DNA of 64,000 nt, taken from the NCBI GenBank assembly GCA_018267955.1, contig JAFDXL010000009.1, positions 124,001-188,000 of the forward strand. The letters run 5' to 3'. This document shows positions 42,941 through 52,020 of this stretch, in pieces; position 1 is the first letter of the stretch, and each line of letters starts with the position of its first letter. A program made the position numbers and the translations under genes. The notes below the pieces were generated by a model. That model did not search any database. It saw nothing but the letters and a program-made list of their open reading frames with translations, and had not been told where the DNA came from. The stretch comes from Bacteroidota bacterium (GTDB lineage Bacteria > Bacteroidota > Bacteroidia > Chitinophagales > Chitinophagaceae).

Positions 42941-44583
42941 TGAACAGGATCTCTTTTTTCGTGACAATAATGGTGTGGTATTTGCTGAAAGCAAATACCA
43001 CATTTGCTTATAGCCGGCAGGATACCTTACGTGGCGCTAATGGCAGTGGAAGAAACTGGTGGGATGTTACCCGGTACGAATTAAATATCAGGTTCGATAC
43101 GGCTACACAAAGCATCAATGGTTATGTAGATATGCGGTTTAAACTGGCTGCGGATGCTGGCGATAGTATGCAGCTGGATCTACAAGAGCCTATGGTGATG
43201 GATAGTATCATCAGTCCCGCCGGTAAGTTATTATTTGTTAGAGAAGGAAATGTTCTTTGGGTCAATACATTTTCGAAGGGCTGGCAAAACGGAAGTGTTC
43301 AGCAATTAAGGTTGTATTATCATGGTTCGCCGCGGAAAGCAAAAACGCCTCCCTGGGATGGCGGTTTTATATGGGCTCATGACAGCACAGGTAAACCATG
43401 GATAGCCGTGGCTTGCCAGGGGCTGGGAGCAAGCGTTTGGTGGCCCTGCAAAGACTACCAGGGCGATGAACCGGATAGTGGTGCACGAATGACTTTTGAT
43501 ATGGGAAAGATGCAGGAGGTGGTGGTATCTAATGGTCGCGAATTGGCGGCACCAGCTAATGAGATCAGTGACAATAGTAATGTTTGGACATGGGAGGTGC
43601 AAAATCCTATCAATACTTATGATATTACTTTTTACATCGGTGATTACATATCGTGGCAGGATACCATCATGGGGGAAAAGGGAAAATTAGATCTTTCATT
43701 TTATGCCCTGCGGGATAATGAGGCAAAGGCCAGAAAACAGTTTGCAGTAGTGAAGCAAATGCTGCATTGCTTTGAATACTGGATGGGCCCATATCCTTTT
43801 TACGAAGACGGATACAAGCTGGTAGAAGCTCCCTACCTGGGCATGGAACATCAAAGTGCTGTTGCCTACGGCAATCAGTACAAGATGGGTTACCTTGGCG
43901 ATGACAGGAGCCACACGGGCGTTGGTACCCTTTTCGACTTTATCATTGTGCACGAAAGTGGGCACGAATGGTTTGGTAATAATATTACGGCTGCAGATAT
44001 TGCTGATAACTGGATACACGAAGGTATCACAACGTATTCCGAAGCCTTGTTTGCAGAATGTGCATTTGGGAAAGAGAAGGCTTTTGCCTACACTACAGGC
44101 GAGTGGAAAAACATTCGTAACGACCGGGATATAATTGGTGATTATGGTGTGCAGGATGAAGGCAGCGGTGATAAATATGATAAGGGCAGCGCCTTGATCC
44201 ATACCATCCGTTTGCTAATAAATAACGATGAGCAATTTCGCCAATTGCTGCGGGGATTGAACAGGGATTTTTATCATCGCTTAATTACTTCCGCTGAAAT
44301 TGAAAATTATATTATAAAACATACGGGCTTAAACCTGAAACCCATATTCGATCAGTATTTAAGGACAAGCGATATACCGCAATTGGAATATTATATAAAG
44401 GACAAACAGCTGTATTTCAGGTTCAGCAATGTTGTCTCCGGTTTTACATTGCCGTTACATGCTGTAAGCGGTAATCGGGATGTATTGATAAATCCTGCAA
44501 ATGAATGGCAGAGTGTAAGCTGGAAGGGGCATCGTTATAACGTAGATTTTCCGCAAACCTTCTTGTTTACGGTAAAGCAATAA
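42940..44583 (+). CDS. M1-family zinc aminopeptidase
   Basis: The 547-aa protein has a signal or anchor (SFFVTIMVWYLLKANTTFA). An N-terminal beta domain leads to the M1 core with the exopeptidase motif YLGMEHQSAVAYG and the zinc site HESGHEWFGNNI...WIHEG (HExxH-x18-E). It removes N-terminal amino acids from peptides, probably in the periplasm. It is shorter than classic PepN because the C-terminal helical domain is missing. Its ATG overlaps the stop of the FKBP gene by one base, so translation is coupled. Confidence 0.93.
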   Translation: MNRISFFVTIMVWYLLKANTTFAYSRQDTLRGANGSGRNWWDVTRYELNIRFDTATQSINGYVDMRFKLAADAGDSMQLDLQEPMVMDSIISPAGKLLFVREGNVLWVNTFSKGWQNGSVQQLRLYYHGSPRKAKTPPWDGGFIWAHDSTGKPWIAVACQGLGASVWWPCKDYQGDEPDSGARMTFDMGKMQEVVVSNGRELAAPANEISDNSNVWTWEVQNPINTYDITFYIGDYISWQDTIMGEKGKLDLSFYALRDNEAKARKQFAVVKQMLHCFEYWMGPYPFYEDGYKLVEAPYLGMEHQSAVAYGNQYKMGYLGDDRSHTGVGTLFDFIIVHESGHEWFGNNITAADIADNWIHEGITTYSEALFAECAFGKEKAFAYTTGEWKNIRNDRDIIGDYGVQDEGSGDKYDKGSALIHTIRLLINNDEQFRQLLRGLNRDFYHRLITSAEIENYIIKHTGLNLKPIFDQYLRTSDIPQLEYYIKDKQLYFRFSNVVSGFTLPLHAVSGNRDVLINPANEWQSVSWKGHRYNVDFPQTFLFTVKQ

Positions 44584-44633
44584 CTATTCCACAAGTGTGA
44601 ATTTTGTCTGCCGCGGTTTCGATGCTTTTTAGT

Positions 44634-44641
44634 TAGGTTTG
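44634..44641 (+). promoter_or_regulatory. -7 box just before mutS
   Basis: TAGGTTTG fits TAnnTTTG and ends 6 bases before the mutS ATG at 44648, so the transcript would be leaderless or nearly so. No TTTG at the right -33 distance. Confidence 0.4.
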
Positions 44642-44647
44642 CCATGC

Positions 44648-47254
44648 ATGGCAAAGACAGAAACACCACTCATGAAGCAACACAGCGATATTAAGGCAAA
44701 ATATCCTGATGCTGTGCTCTTGTTTCGTGTTGGTGATTTTTATGAAACATTCGGAGAGGATGCCCTGATCGCATCCCGTGTATTAGGCATTACGCTTACA
44801 AAAAGATCAAACGGATCTGCCTCTGCTGTTGAACTGGCAGGGTTTCCGCACCATTCGGTAGATACTTACCTGCACAAATTGGTAAAGGCCGGTTACCGCG
44901 TTGCTATATGCGACCAACTCGAAGATCCTAAGAGTGTAAAGGGTATTGTGAAACGCGGGGTTACAGAATTAGTAACACCAGGTGTTGCCACAAACGATAA
45001 ACTACTCGAAAATAAAACCAATAACTTTCTTGCGGCATTACACCTTACAGATGCAATTTGTGGGGTAGCTTTTCTTGATATCAGTACAGGCGAATTTTAC
45101 GTAGCGCAGGGCAATGCGGAGTATATGGATAAGCTGTTGCAGAGCTTTCAGCCTTCAGAGATTATCCTGTCAAAATCTAAACAGAAACAATTTAAGGAGC
45201 AGTTTGATTCCCGTGTTTATACCTTTCAGTTGGAGGAATGGATATTCCAGGAACAGTATTGCTACGATACCTGCCTGCAGCATTTCAACACTACATCGCT
45301 CAAAGGATACGGTATAGAAGAGATGCGTGCCGGGATCATTGCTGCTGGTGCAGCTTTGCATTACCTGAAAGATACAGAGCATAGCCATCTGCAGCATATC
45401 AATACCATACAAAGGATCATTGCCGAAGATTTTCTTTGGATGGACAGGTTTACTATTCGTAACCTGGAACTGCTGAATAGCAGTGATGAAAAAGGCAGTT
45501 GCCTGCTGCAGGCATTAGATCATACACAAACGCCGATGGGTGCCCGTTTGCTGAAGCGATGGATGATCTTCCCATTGTTTGATATGGCGAGGATAGAGCA
45601 ACGCCTGGATCTGGTGAGTCATTTTATCCTCGATCAGGAACTCAGCCATAACCTGCTAACATGCGTAAAACAGGTGGGCGATGTAGAAAGGCTTATTAGT
45701 AAGATACCACTGAGAAAAGCAAATCCACGGGAGGTATTGCAGCTCGCCAAAGGAATGGAATGTATAGAGCACACCCAAAAAATGTGCCTCGATAGTGCCT
45801 TTGCTCCGCTAATAACGTTAGGCGATTCCATCCGGCCGCTTACTGATGTGTACAACCGCATCAAGTCGGTGATTGTAGATGATGCGCCGGCGTTAGCAAC
45901 CAAAGGCGGTATGATACGCGATGGCATTCACGCAGAACTTGATGATCTGCGAAACATATCGCGCAGCGGCAAAAATTATTTGTTGCAGATTCAGCAAAAA
46001 GAATCCGAACGTACTAATATAGGCTCGCTTAAAATCGCATATAATAATGTGTTTGGGTATTACCTGGAGGTAACCAATTCGCATAAAGACAAAGTGCCGC
46101 AAGACTGGATCCGTAAGCAGACACTAGCTAACGCAGAACGCTACATTACTCCGGAACTGAAAGAATATGAAGAAAAGATATTAGGTGCGGAAGAAAAAAT
46201 GCTGGCGATAGAAATGAATATCTACCAGCAATTACTCGGCGAAATTGAACCTTATATCGCTACGATCCAGGTAAATGCTCATGCTATAGCGCAATTGGAT
46301 TGTTTACTTTGTTTTGCCAACAATGCCATCCAGTATAAATATCGCAGGCCGGAGATACTGCAGGATGCCATCCTGGATATCAAACAAGGCAGGCACCCGG
46401 TTATAGAGCAACAGTTACCGCCGGGAGAAAGCTATGTAGCCAACGATATAAAACTTGATAAAGAGGAACAGCAAGTAATAATCCTAACCGGCCCAAACAT
46501 GAGCGGTAAGTCGGCCCTGTTAAGGCAAACAGCCATAATAACGCTCATGGCGCACATGGGCAGTTTCGTACCTGCGGAGTCGGCTGCTATAGGGCTGACT
46601 GATAAGATATTTACACGTGTTGGCGCATCTGATAACTTAAGCGGCGGCGAAAGTACCTTCATGGTAGAAATGAATGAAACTGCCAGCATCATCAATAATA
46701 TCAGCGATAGAAGCCTTGTATTATTAGATGAAATAGGGCGCGGTACCAGTACATACGATGGTATATCCATTGCCTGGTCTATTGTTGAATACCTGCATAA
46801 TACGGCTGCAAAGCCCAAGACTTTATTTGCCACGCACTATCATGAGCTAAATGAACTGGAACATCAGCTGCCGAGGGTAAAGAATTACCACATAACACAT
46901 AAAGAAACGGGCAACAAAGTTATTTTCCTTCGCAAACTGGCACCCGGTGGTAGCAGGCATAGCTTCGGTATACAAGTAGCACGCATGGCAGGTATGCCAG
47001 CGGCGTTATTGAGTCGTGCTGATGAGATACTGGCATTACTGGAAGAAAAACACGGAGAGTCGGGGAGTGCTGCGAAGAAAGTAAAGGATATCAAACAACT
47101 ACCTCAATTTCAGCTCAATATTTTTGATGGTGTCACCGAAGATCTACGGAGAGTACAGGAGATACTCGTGGCAACAGAGATCAATACCTTAACGCCGGTA
47201 GAAGCTTTATTAAAACTGAACGAGCTGAAAAACATAGTGAAGGAGTATAGCTAA
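44648..47254 (+). CDS. mutS: DNA mismatch repair protein MutS
   Basis: MutS recognises mismatches and starts repair with MutL. The 868-aa protein has the mismatch-binding motif FRVGDFYETFGEDA near the N-terminus, Walker A TGPNMSGKSALLR, Walker B LVLLDEIGRGTSTYDG and the ATP-switch THYHEL. The ATG at 44648 is preferred; a TTG at 44639 would add three residues. Length and domain order are normal for MutS1. Confidence 0.97.
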   Translation: MAKTETPLMKQHSDIKAKYPDAVLLFRVGDFYETFGEDALIASRVLGITLTKRSNGSASAVELAGFPHHSVDTYLHKLVKAGYRVAICDQLEDPKSVKGIVKRGVTELVTPGVATNDKLLENKTNNFLAALHLTDAICGVAFLDISTGEFYVAQGNAEYMDKLLQSFQPSEIILSKSKQKQFKEQFDSRVYTFQLEEWIFQEQYCYDTCLQHFNTTSLKGYGIEEMRAGIIAAGAALHYLKDTEHSHLQHINTIQRIIAEDFLWMDRFTIRNLELLNSSDEKGSCLLQALDHTQTPMGARLLKRWMIFPLFDMARIEQRLDLVSHFILDQELSHNLLTCVKQVGDVERLISKIPLRKANPREVLQLAKGMECIEHTQKMCLDSAFAPLITLGDSIRPLTDVYNRIKSVIVDDAPALATKGGMIRDGIHAELDDLRNISRSGKNYLLQIQQKESERTNIGSLKIAYNNVFGYYLEVTNSHKDKVPQDWIRKQTLANAERYITPELKEYEEKILGAEEKMLAIEMNIYQQLLGEIEPYIATIQVNAHAIAQLDCLLCFANNAIQYKYRRPEILQDAILDIKQGRHPVIEQQLPPGESYVANDIKLDKEEQQVIILTGPNMSGKSALLRQTAIITLMAHMGSFVPAESAAIGLTDKIFTRVGASDNLSGGESTFMVEMNETASIINNISDRSLVLLDEIGRGTSTYDGISIAWSIVEYLHNTAAKPKTLFATHYHELNELEHQLPRVKNYHITHKETGNKVIFLRKLAPGGSRHSFGIQVARMAGMPAALLSRADEILALLEEKHGESGSAAKKVKDIKQLPQFQLNIFDGVTEDLRRVQEILVATEINTLTPVEALLKLNELKNIVKEYS

Positions 47255-47334
47255 GATTAGATATTTTTGGCATGTTTTTATGGGGTATTAAACAATCCAT
47301 GCCGATAACTGTTGTGGAATAAAAAAATAACGAA

Positions 47335-48033
47335 TTGAAACGTAAACTTGTTTTTATACTAACCATAACGATGCTATCATCATTGTTACTACAATTGGCT
47401 TCCTGTATCACTCCCCGTAGAGGCCCGCAAAGGCTGTACAATACTGCGGTAGCCAATAATATGTCTTTCGATGCTATTATTGTTCCGGGTATCCCTTATC
47501 ATGGACATAGCTGGGATTCTGTAATGAAGGCCCGTGTCATCTGGTCCTGGATATTGTATAAAAACGGGTTGGCAAAGAACGTTATCTATTCGGGCGATGC
47601 CGTTTATACGCCTTATAAAGAGGCTATAGTAATGGGGCTGTACGGGCAGAAGCTGGGTATTCCTAAAGAACACATCTTTTACGATACTAATGCCCGGCAT
47701 AGCACAGAAAATGTGTATTATTCGTACATTGTGGCTAAAAAGCTGGGATTCAAATCTATAGCGCTTGCATCAGATCCATTTCAAACCTTTTTACTAAAAG
47801 GCTTTCTAAAGCGCAGGTTCGGTACTCCTATATACCGCCTGCCATTTATTACAGATACCCTTGCGGTTTATAACCATCTCAATCCGCATATTAATGCCAG
47901 GCCGGCATTGGTACAGGATACCAGTTTTCTGCCTATTACACAGCAAGAGTCTTTTTTCAAAAGGCTTAGGGGAACTTTTGGGCGGGATATAGACTGGGCC
48001 CAATACAAGGACGGCAAGCTGGAATCCTTATAG
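47335..48033 (+). CDS. YdcF/DUF218-family lipoprotein
   Basis: The 232-aa protein (TTG start at 47335) has a signal ending LQLASC (Cys24), then the DUF218 core: DAIIVPGIPYHG, VIYSGDAVYTP, RHSTENVYYS and KSIALASDPFQTF. SanA/ElyC-type members of this family affect envelope integrity and envelope precursor metabolism; the role here is open. Confidence 0.83.
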   Translation: MKRKLVFILTITMLSSLLLQLASCITPRRGPQRLYNTAVANNMSFDAIIVPGIPYHGHSWDSVMKARVIWSWILYKNGLAKNVIYSGDAVYTPYKEAIVMGLYGQKLGIPKEHIFYDTNARHSTENVYYSYIVAKKLGFKSIALASDPFQTFLLKGFLKRRFGTPIYRLPFITDTLAVYNHLNPHINARPALVQDTSFLPITQQESFFKRLRGTFGRDIDWAQYKDGKLESL

Positions 48034-48121
48034 GGCGCGCATTTCATTTCTTTTTAGCAGGTTTTAGTTTGTTAATCACCGGTTAACAGGTTGCAAAAAC
48101 GGCGTTAACAAGGCTGCATTT

Positions 48122-48154
48122 TTTGCATGTGCACACCTGTTGCCCCCATATTTG
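48122..48154 (+). promoter_or_regulatory. Promoter of the secreted-protein gene at 48224
   Basis: TTTG (48122-48125), 21-base spacer, CATATTTG (48147-48154; one mismatch to TAnnTTTG). Transcription from about 48160 would give a ~64-base leader. Confidence 0.6.
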
Positions 48155-48159
48155 CATCA

Positions 48160-48223
48160 TCAAACGAACAAACAACACAAACAATAACAACAAACCATAA
48201 CCACACAACAAACAACAAACCAA
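48160..48223 (+). promoter_or_regulatory. CA-rich, G-free unstructured 5' leader
   Basis: Between the promoter and the ATG the RNA consists almost only of A and C (repeated AACAAAC, ACAACAAAC) with hardly any G, so it cannot fold. There is no Shine-Dalgarno sequence. Such leaders occur before highly expressed Bacteroidota genes. Confidence 0.6.
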
Positions 48224-48772
48224 ATGAAAAAGATCATCGCAATCGCAGCTATCCTTACTTCAACTTACGCAGCTAACGCACAAGTTTCTTCTACAGCTAC
48301 ACAAACTGTAAACCTGAACCTGTCAAACGCTATCGAGATCACTTTTACCGGTTCTTCCAGCGCAACTGGTGCTGCCGTAAACCTGGCCTTTAATACGGTG
48401 AACGATTATGCAAACGGTGTAACTTCTGCTGCACAGGAACTGAAAGTACGTTCTAACAAGAATTTCACTGTAGCGATCAAAGCTAATTCAACAAACTTCT
48501 CTTATACCGGTACCACTTCACCTGCACCGATCATGCCTGTAGCATCTGTACTGGATGTAATGGTATCTGCTAACGGTACAGGCGGTACTATCGCATCACC
48601 GTTCTCATCTACTGCATATGCAGATGTAACAGCAAGCAACCAAAACCTGATCAGCAATGGCAGCAGGGGCGGTAACCAGACATTCTCTGTAAAATACCAG
48701 GCAACACCCGGCTTCAGCTATCCTGCAGGTACTTATACTACCGATGTAGTCTATACAGCTACTCAACTATAA
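48224..48772 (+). CDS. Secreted beta-rich protein of unknown function, probably abundant
   Basis: The 182-aa protein has a clear signal peptide (MKKIIAIAAILTSTYAANA). The mature part is rich in Ala/Thr/Ser/Val and alternating residues (TQTVNLNLSNAIEITFTG, LKVRSNKNFTVAIKANS) and ends PAGTYTTDVVYTATQL. This suggests an Ig- or fimbria-like beta sandwich. Cys is absent. The codons are strongly biased (CTG, ACT, GCT) unlike the neighbours, and the leader is unstructured, both signs of high expression. A terminator follows. I recognise no named family; a pilin-like or surface-coat protein is possible. Confidence 0.75.
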   Translation: MKKIIAIAAILTSTYAANAQVSSTATQTVNLNLSNAIEITFTGSSSATGAAVNLAFNTVNDYANGVTSAAQELKVRSNKNFTVAIKANSTNFSYTGTTSPAPIMPVASVLDVMVSANGTGGTIASPFSSTAYADVTASNQNLISNGSRGGNQTFSVKYQATPGFSYPAGTYTTDVVYTATQL

Positions 48773-48799
48773 GTAACAGCCTTAAAAAAATATATAATG

Positions 48800-48826
48800 C
48801 AAAGCAGCCTCTGTAGGGCTGCTTTG
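48800..48826 (+). terminator. Intrinsic terminator after 48224-48772
   Basis: 10-bp stem CAAAGCAGCC/GGCTGCTTTG with a 7-base loop, 27 bases past the stop codon, followed by a T-rich stretch. Confidence 0.8.
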
Positions 48827-48860
48827 TTATTTACAAGAGGGGTTGATGATGAGTAGTTAT

Positions 48861-50066
48861 TTATCTGCCGGGGTTATATTCATATGCTACCCGGTAAGGA
48901 GTAGTATTTAATTCCGGGTTCGTTTCTCCGATGGACAATAATGGAGAAGTAGGCTCGCAGATGGCGTACTGGTTACCCTTGTAGGTAAAGCTTTTTGCGG
49001 GAGGATTATCAAATTTCACAGCGATTGTTAAATGGGTGGGATATAGTAACGCCACCATCGGCAGGTTATATATTTCCTTTACCAGGTAAAAGAAGAAGGC
49101 TGCACGGTCATCACAATCACTGTATTGATACAGGAGCGTTTGCTCCGGCGACATGCGTTTTTCCTTACCAAAGTTTTCCTTATCGTCTTTGTACAAAAAG
49201 GCGTTACGCGTAAATTCCATCAGGTAATCCACACCTGTTTGCTGATCCATTTTACTTACATTTTTCTTTAACTCCGGGATCAGCGAATTATAGGTTTCAT
49301 CACTCAGCGGGATGTTGAAATAAGATTCAATATCTGTGACCGGGTAGTTGGCAAATATGGTATTGATCTGTTTGTTGACTTTTACCTTAAACTGGTAAGC
49401 TTTATGCCCAAATTTAAACTGGATGTCTTTTTCGGCATAGTAGGTGGGCGAAAAGCTAGGAATCCGCGTTACCTTGTACGAGAAGGATTGTTCACCTTCC
49501 GGTATCTTGATGTCGGTAGGATAAATTCCATCTTTTTCAAAATCAAAACTCTTATTGGCATAGTCGTGCATATTCAGGCATACATAATGTTTGCCATCCC
49601 GGGTGTAGTAGGGGATGTCATAGATACTATCCTCACTTCTTACATAAAATATCAATTGCCCGTCGCTTATGGCCAGGTTGGCATCGTACCCCGATTTAGC
49701 AAGGAAAAACCATTTGTATAAAGTATAAAGGGGGTAGTTATCTTCTTTGGGACTGATGGATTGCGCAGTTTTTCGTATCAATTGATAATAAAACCAGTCA
49801 TTTAGTTGATTTCGTTCCCTGAAAGCCAGTAAAGAATCTATTACGGGTTGGTATGCGGCGGTATTTGCCTTATCATAAAATTGCTGAACTGCTTCTCTGG
49901 TAACAGGCTCATCAAATTTGATTACCAGTGATTTACCTATTGGTAATAAAGCAGTGTCGCCGTAAAAATCAATAAGCGTAAATGAATTATTTTCCCTGCT
50001 GTATAGACTCTGCGGATGAATGGTTAGTATAACCACAATGGATAATATGAAGCTCCATGCTTTCAC
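48861..50066 (-). CDS. Secreted transglutaminase-like protein, unknown function
   Basis: The 401-aa protein (GTG start at 50066) begins with a signal peptide (AWSFILSIVVILTIHPQSL). Residues ~280-400 resemble a transglutaminase/protease fold: Cys in YSDCDDRAAFFFYL and His in YPTHLTIAVKF. A third triad residue would be in YAICEPTSP, where Glu replaces Asp. The N-terminal half is beta-rich and unassigned. The substrate is unknown. Confidence 0.72.
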   Translation of the reverse strand: MKAWSFILSIVVILTIHPQSLYSRENNSFTLIDFYGDTALLPIGKSLVIKFDEPVTREAVQQFYDKANTAAYQPVIDSLLAFRERNQLNDWFYYQLIRKTAQSISPKEDNYPLYTLYKWFFLAKSGYDANLAISDGQLIFYVRSEDSIYDIPYYTRDGKHYVCLNMHDYANKSFDFEKDGIYPTDIKIPEGEQSFSYKVTRIPSFSPTYYAEKDIQFKFGHKAYQFKVKVNKQINTIFANYPVTDIESYFNIPLSDETYNSLIPELKKNVSKMDQQTGVDYLMEFTRNAFLYKDDKENFGKEKRMSPEQTLLYQYSDCDDRAAFFFYLVKEIYNLPMVALLYPTHLTIAVKFDNPPAKSFTYKGNQYAICEPTSPLLSIGETNPELNTTPYRVAYEYNPGR

Positions 50067-50158
50067 TTATCAAAGCGTTCTATACTAAGTTACGATTACT
50101 TAACAATTATTTAATGTTAAGTTTTTGGCTTTCAGCTGGCTTTAACAGGTGGCTAACA

Positions 50159-51853
50159 TCAGGTCGCCAGCCGGCTCTTTTTACGGCCGTAGAGAAAGTA
50201 AACAACCAGCCCTATTACCAGCCATATCAGGAAACGTTCCCAGTTACTGGTGCCGCTCTCGCAAAGCAGGTAGGTGCAGCACAAAAAGCCGAGTACCGGT
50301 ATTAAAGAATAGCTGCGGATGAAGGAGAGTATTGCAGTAACGAAGAATACAATGCCGAAGGCGATATACGGTATTTTTTCACGGAGTCCTTGCCAGCCCT
50401 GGTCATCGTTATTCCAGAAAGATGACAAGGCATCCGGTGTGCTTTTAAGCCATACGGCAATGCAAATGATCAATAATGCAGGCACTATCCATTTGCCGTT
50501 GATATAGGGCGTCTGGAATTTGCTTTTAGGTATCTCCGCTACAAGCTCACCATTGGCTATTGCTTTTTTGCGTTGCTGCTGCAGGCGTATGATACCGCCG
50601 CAAACCAATACAAAGGCAAACAAGGTACCTACACTACATAGATCTACTACTACAGTAAGGTTGAGGAATAATGCAGGTATCCCCACTACACAGCCGGTAA
50701 GGATGGTAGAGAAAGAGGGTGTTTTATATTTCGGGTGTATCCTCGAAAAGATCGGCGGCAGCAGGCCATCCCTGCTCATGCTCATCCAGATGCGTGGTTG
50801 CCCTAGTTGGAAGACCAGCAGCACACTCGCAGTTGCTATAACGGCACTCACTGCAATGATGCCTGCAAGCCCGTCCAGGCCATTTGCTTTAAAAACATAA
50901 GCCAGCGGATCGCCTACGTCCAGGTGTACATAGCTGGTCATACCGGTTAATACCAGCGCTATGGCAACATAAATAATGGTACAGATCACAAGAGAGTTAA
51001 ACATGGCTCTTGGCAAATCCTTTTGCGGGTTGCGGCACTCTTCTGCAGTGGTAGAGATGGCATCAAAACCTATATAGGAAAAGAATACTGCTGCTGTGCC
51101 GCTCAATATGCCCGACATACCATTGGGCACAAAAGGAACCCAGTTGCCCGGCTTCACATAAAATGCACCGGCCACAATTACCAGCAAAATCACAGCCATT
51201 TTTAAGATCACCATAGCATTGGTAGTGCGTTTGCTTTCTTTAATACCTACATATATGATCCATGTAATAATAATGGTAATAAGAAATGCCGGCAGGTCAC
51301 ATATCAATTTAATGCTGCCAATGGACGGGGCATTATTCCACGCTATTTTAGCGGCATCACTCAGCCCATCTTTGGCCGTCCAGTAGTCCATCGTCAGGTA
51401 TTCCGGTATATGGATGCCAAAACCATCCAGCAGGGTAGTGAAGTAATCGCTCCATGATATGGCTACGGCAATATTACCAATGGCATATTCCATTAATAAG
51501 TCCCAGCCTATGATCCATGCAATGATCTCGCCGAATGCTACATAACTATAAGTATACGCGCTGCCCGAAACCGGTACCATGCTGGCAAACTCTGCATAGC
51601 ATACCGCTGCAAACCCGCAAGCCACGGATACAAAAAGGAACAGGAAAATGATACCCGGGCCGCCATCATGGCTGGCCTTGCCAATGGTGCTGAATATCCC
51701 GGCCCCAACTATAGCCGCGATGCCCATAAAGGTAAGGTCGCGAACACCCAGTACCTTGTTCATGCCCGATGCATGGGCTGCATCAGATGCACCCTCGGCA
51801 ATGTCTTTCTCTATTTGTGTAAGTGTTTTTCTGCGAAACAGCGTTTGCCACAT
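50159..51853 (-). CDS. APC-family amino acid permease
   Basis: The 564-aa protein has 12 or more TM helices. It starts LGVRDLTFMGIAAIVGAGIFSTIG, the APC helix-1 motif (GxG-F), and has SYVAFGEIIAWIIGWDLLMEYA, FFSYIGFDAISTTAEE and CRNPQKDLPRAM, as in cationic amino acid transporters (CAT/YfnA-like). It imports amino acids through the inner membrane; specificity is not predictable. It is divergent from pruA. Confidence 0.93.
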   Translation of the reverse strand: MWQTLFRRKTLTQIEKDIAEGASDAAHASGMNKVLGVRDLTFMGIAAIVGAGIFSTIGKASHDGGPGIIFLFLFVSVACGFAAVCYAEFASMVPVSGSAYTYSYVAFGEIIAWIIGWDLLMEYAIGNIAVAISWSDYFTTLLDGFGIHIPEYLTMDYWTAKDGLSDAAKIAWNNAPSIGSIKLICDLPAFLITIIITWIIYVGIKESKRTTNAMVILKMAVILLVIVAGAFYVKPGNWVPFVPNGMSGILSGTAAVFFSYIGFDAISTTAEECRNPQKDLPRAMFNSLVICTIIYVAIALVLTGMTSYVHLDVGDPLAYVFKANGLDGLAGIIAVSAVIATASVLLVFQLGQPRIWMSMSRDGLLPPIFSRIHPKYKTPSFSTILTGCVVGIPALFLNLTVVVDLCSVGTLFAFVLVCGGIIRLQQQRKKAIANGELVAEIPKSKFQTPYINGKWIVPALLIICIAVWLKSTPDALSSFWNNDDQGWQGLREKIPYIAFGIVFFVTAILSFIRSYSLIPVLGFLCCTYLLCESGTSNWERFLIWLVIGLVVYFLYGRKKSRLAT

Positions 51854-51988
51854 AAGGCTGCAAGGTAAAATACTAAAGCCTAATATCAGAGTAGATATAG
51901 GAAATCATAATTATAGACTATTGCTTATGTCTGGATAGGCGCCTTCTATCTTATCGGTACAAGATTCTGCCGGATATATATTATTAGC

Positions 51989-51996
51989 TAACTTTG
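51989..51996 (+). promoter_or_regulatory. TAnnTTTG -7 promoter element of pruA
   Basis: TAACTTTG, 24 bases upstream of the ATG at 52021. The -33 site is weak (TTCTG). Confidence 0.45.
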
Positions 51997-52020
51997 CGCA
52001 TCCAATTCTAAAATAGTTTT

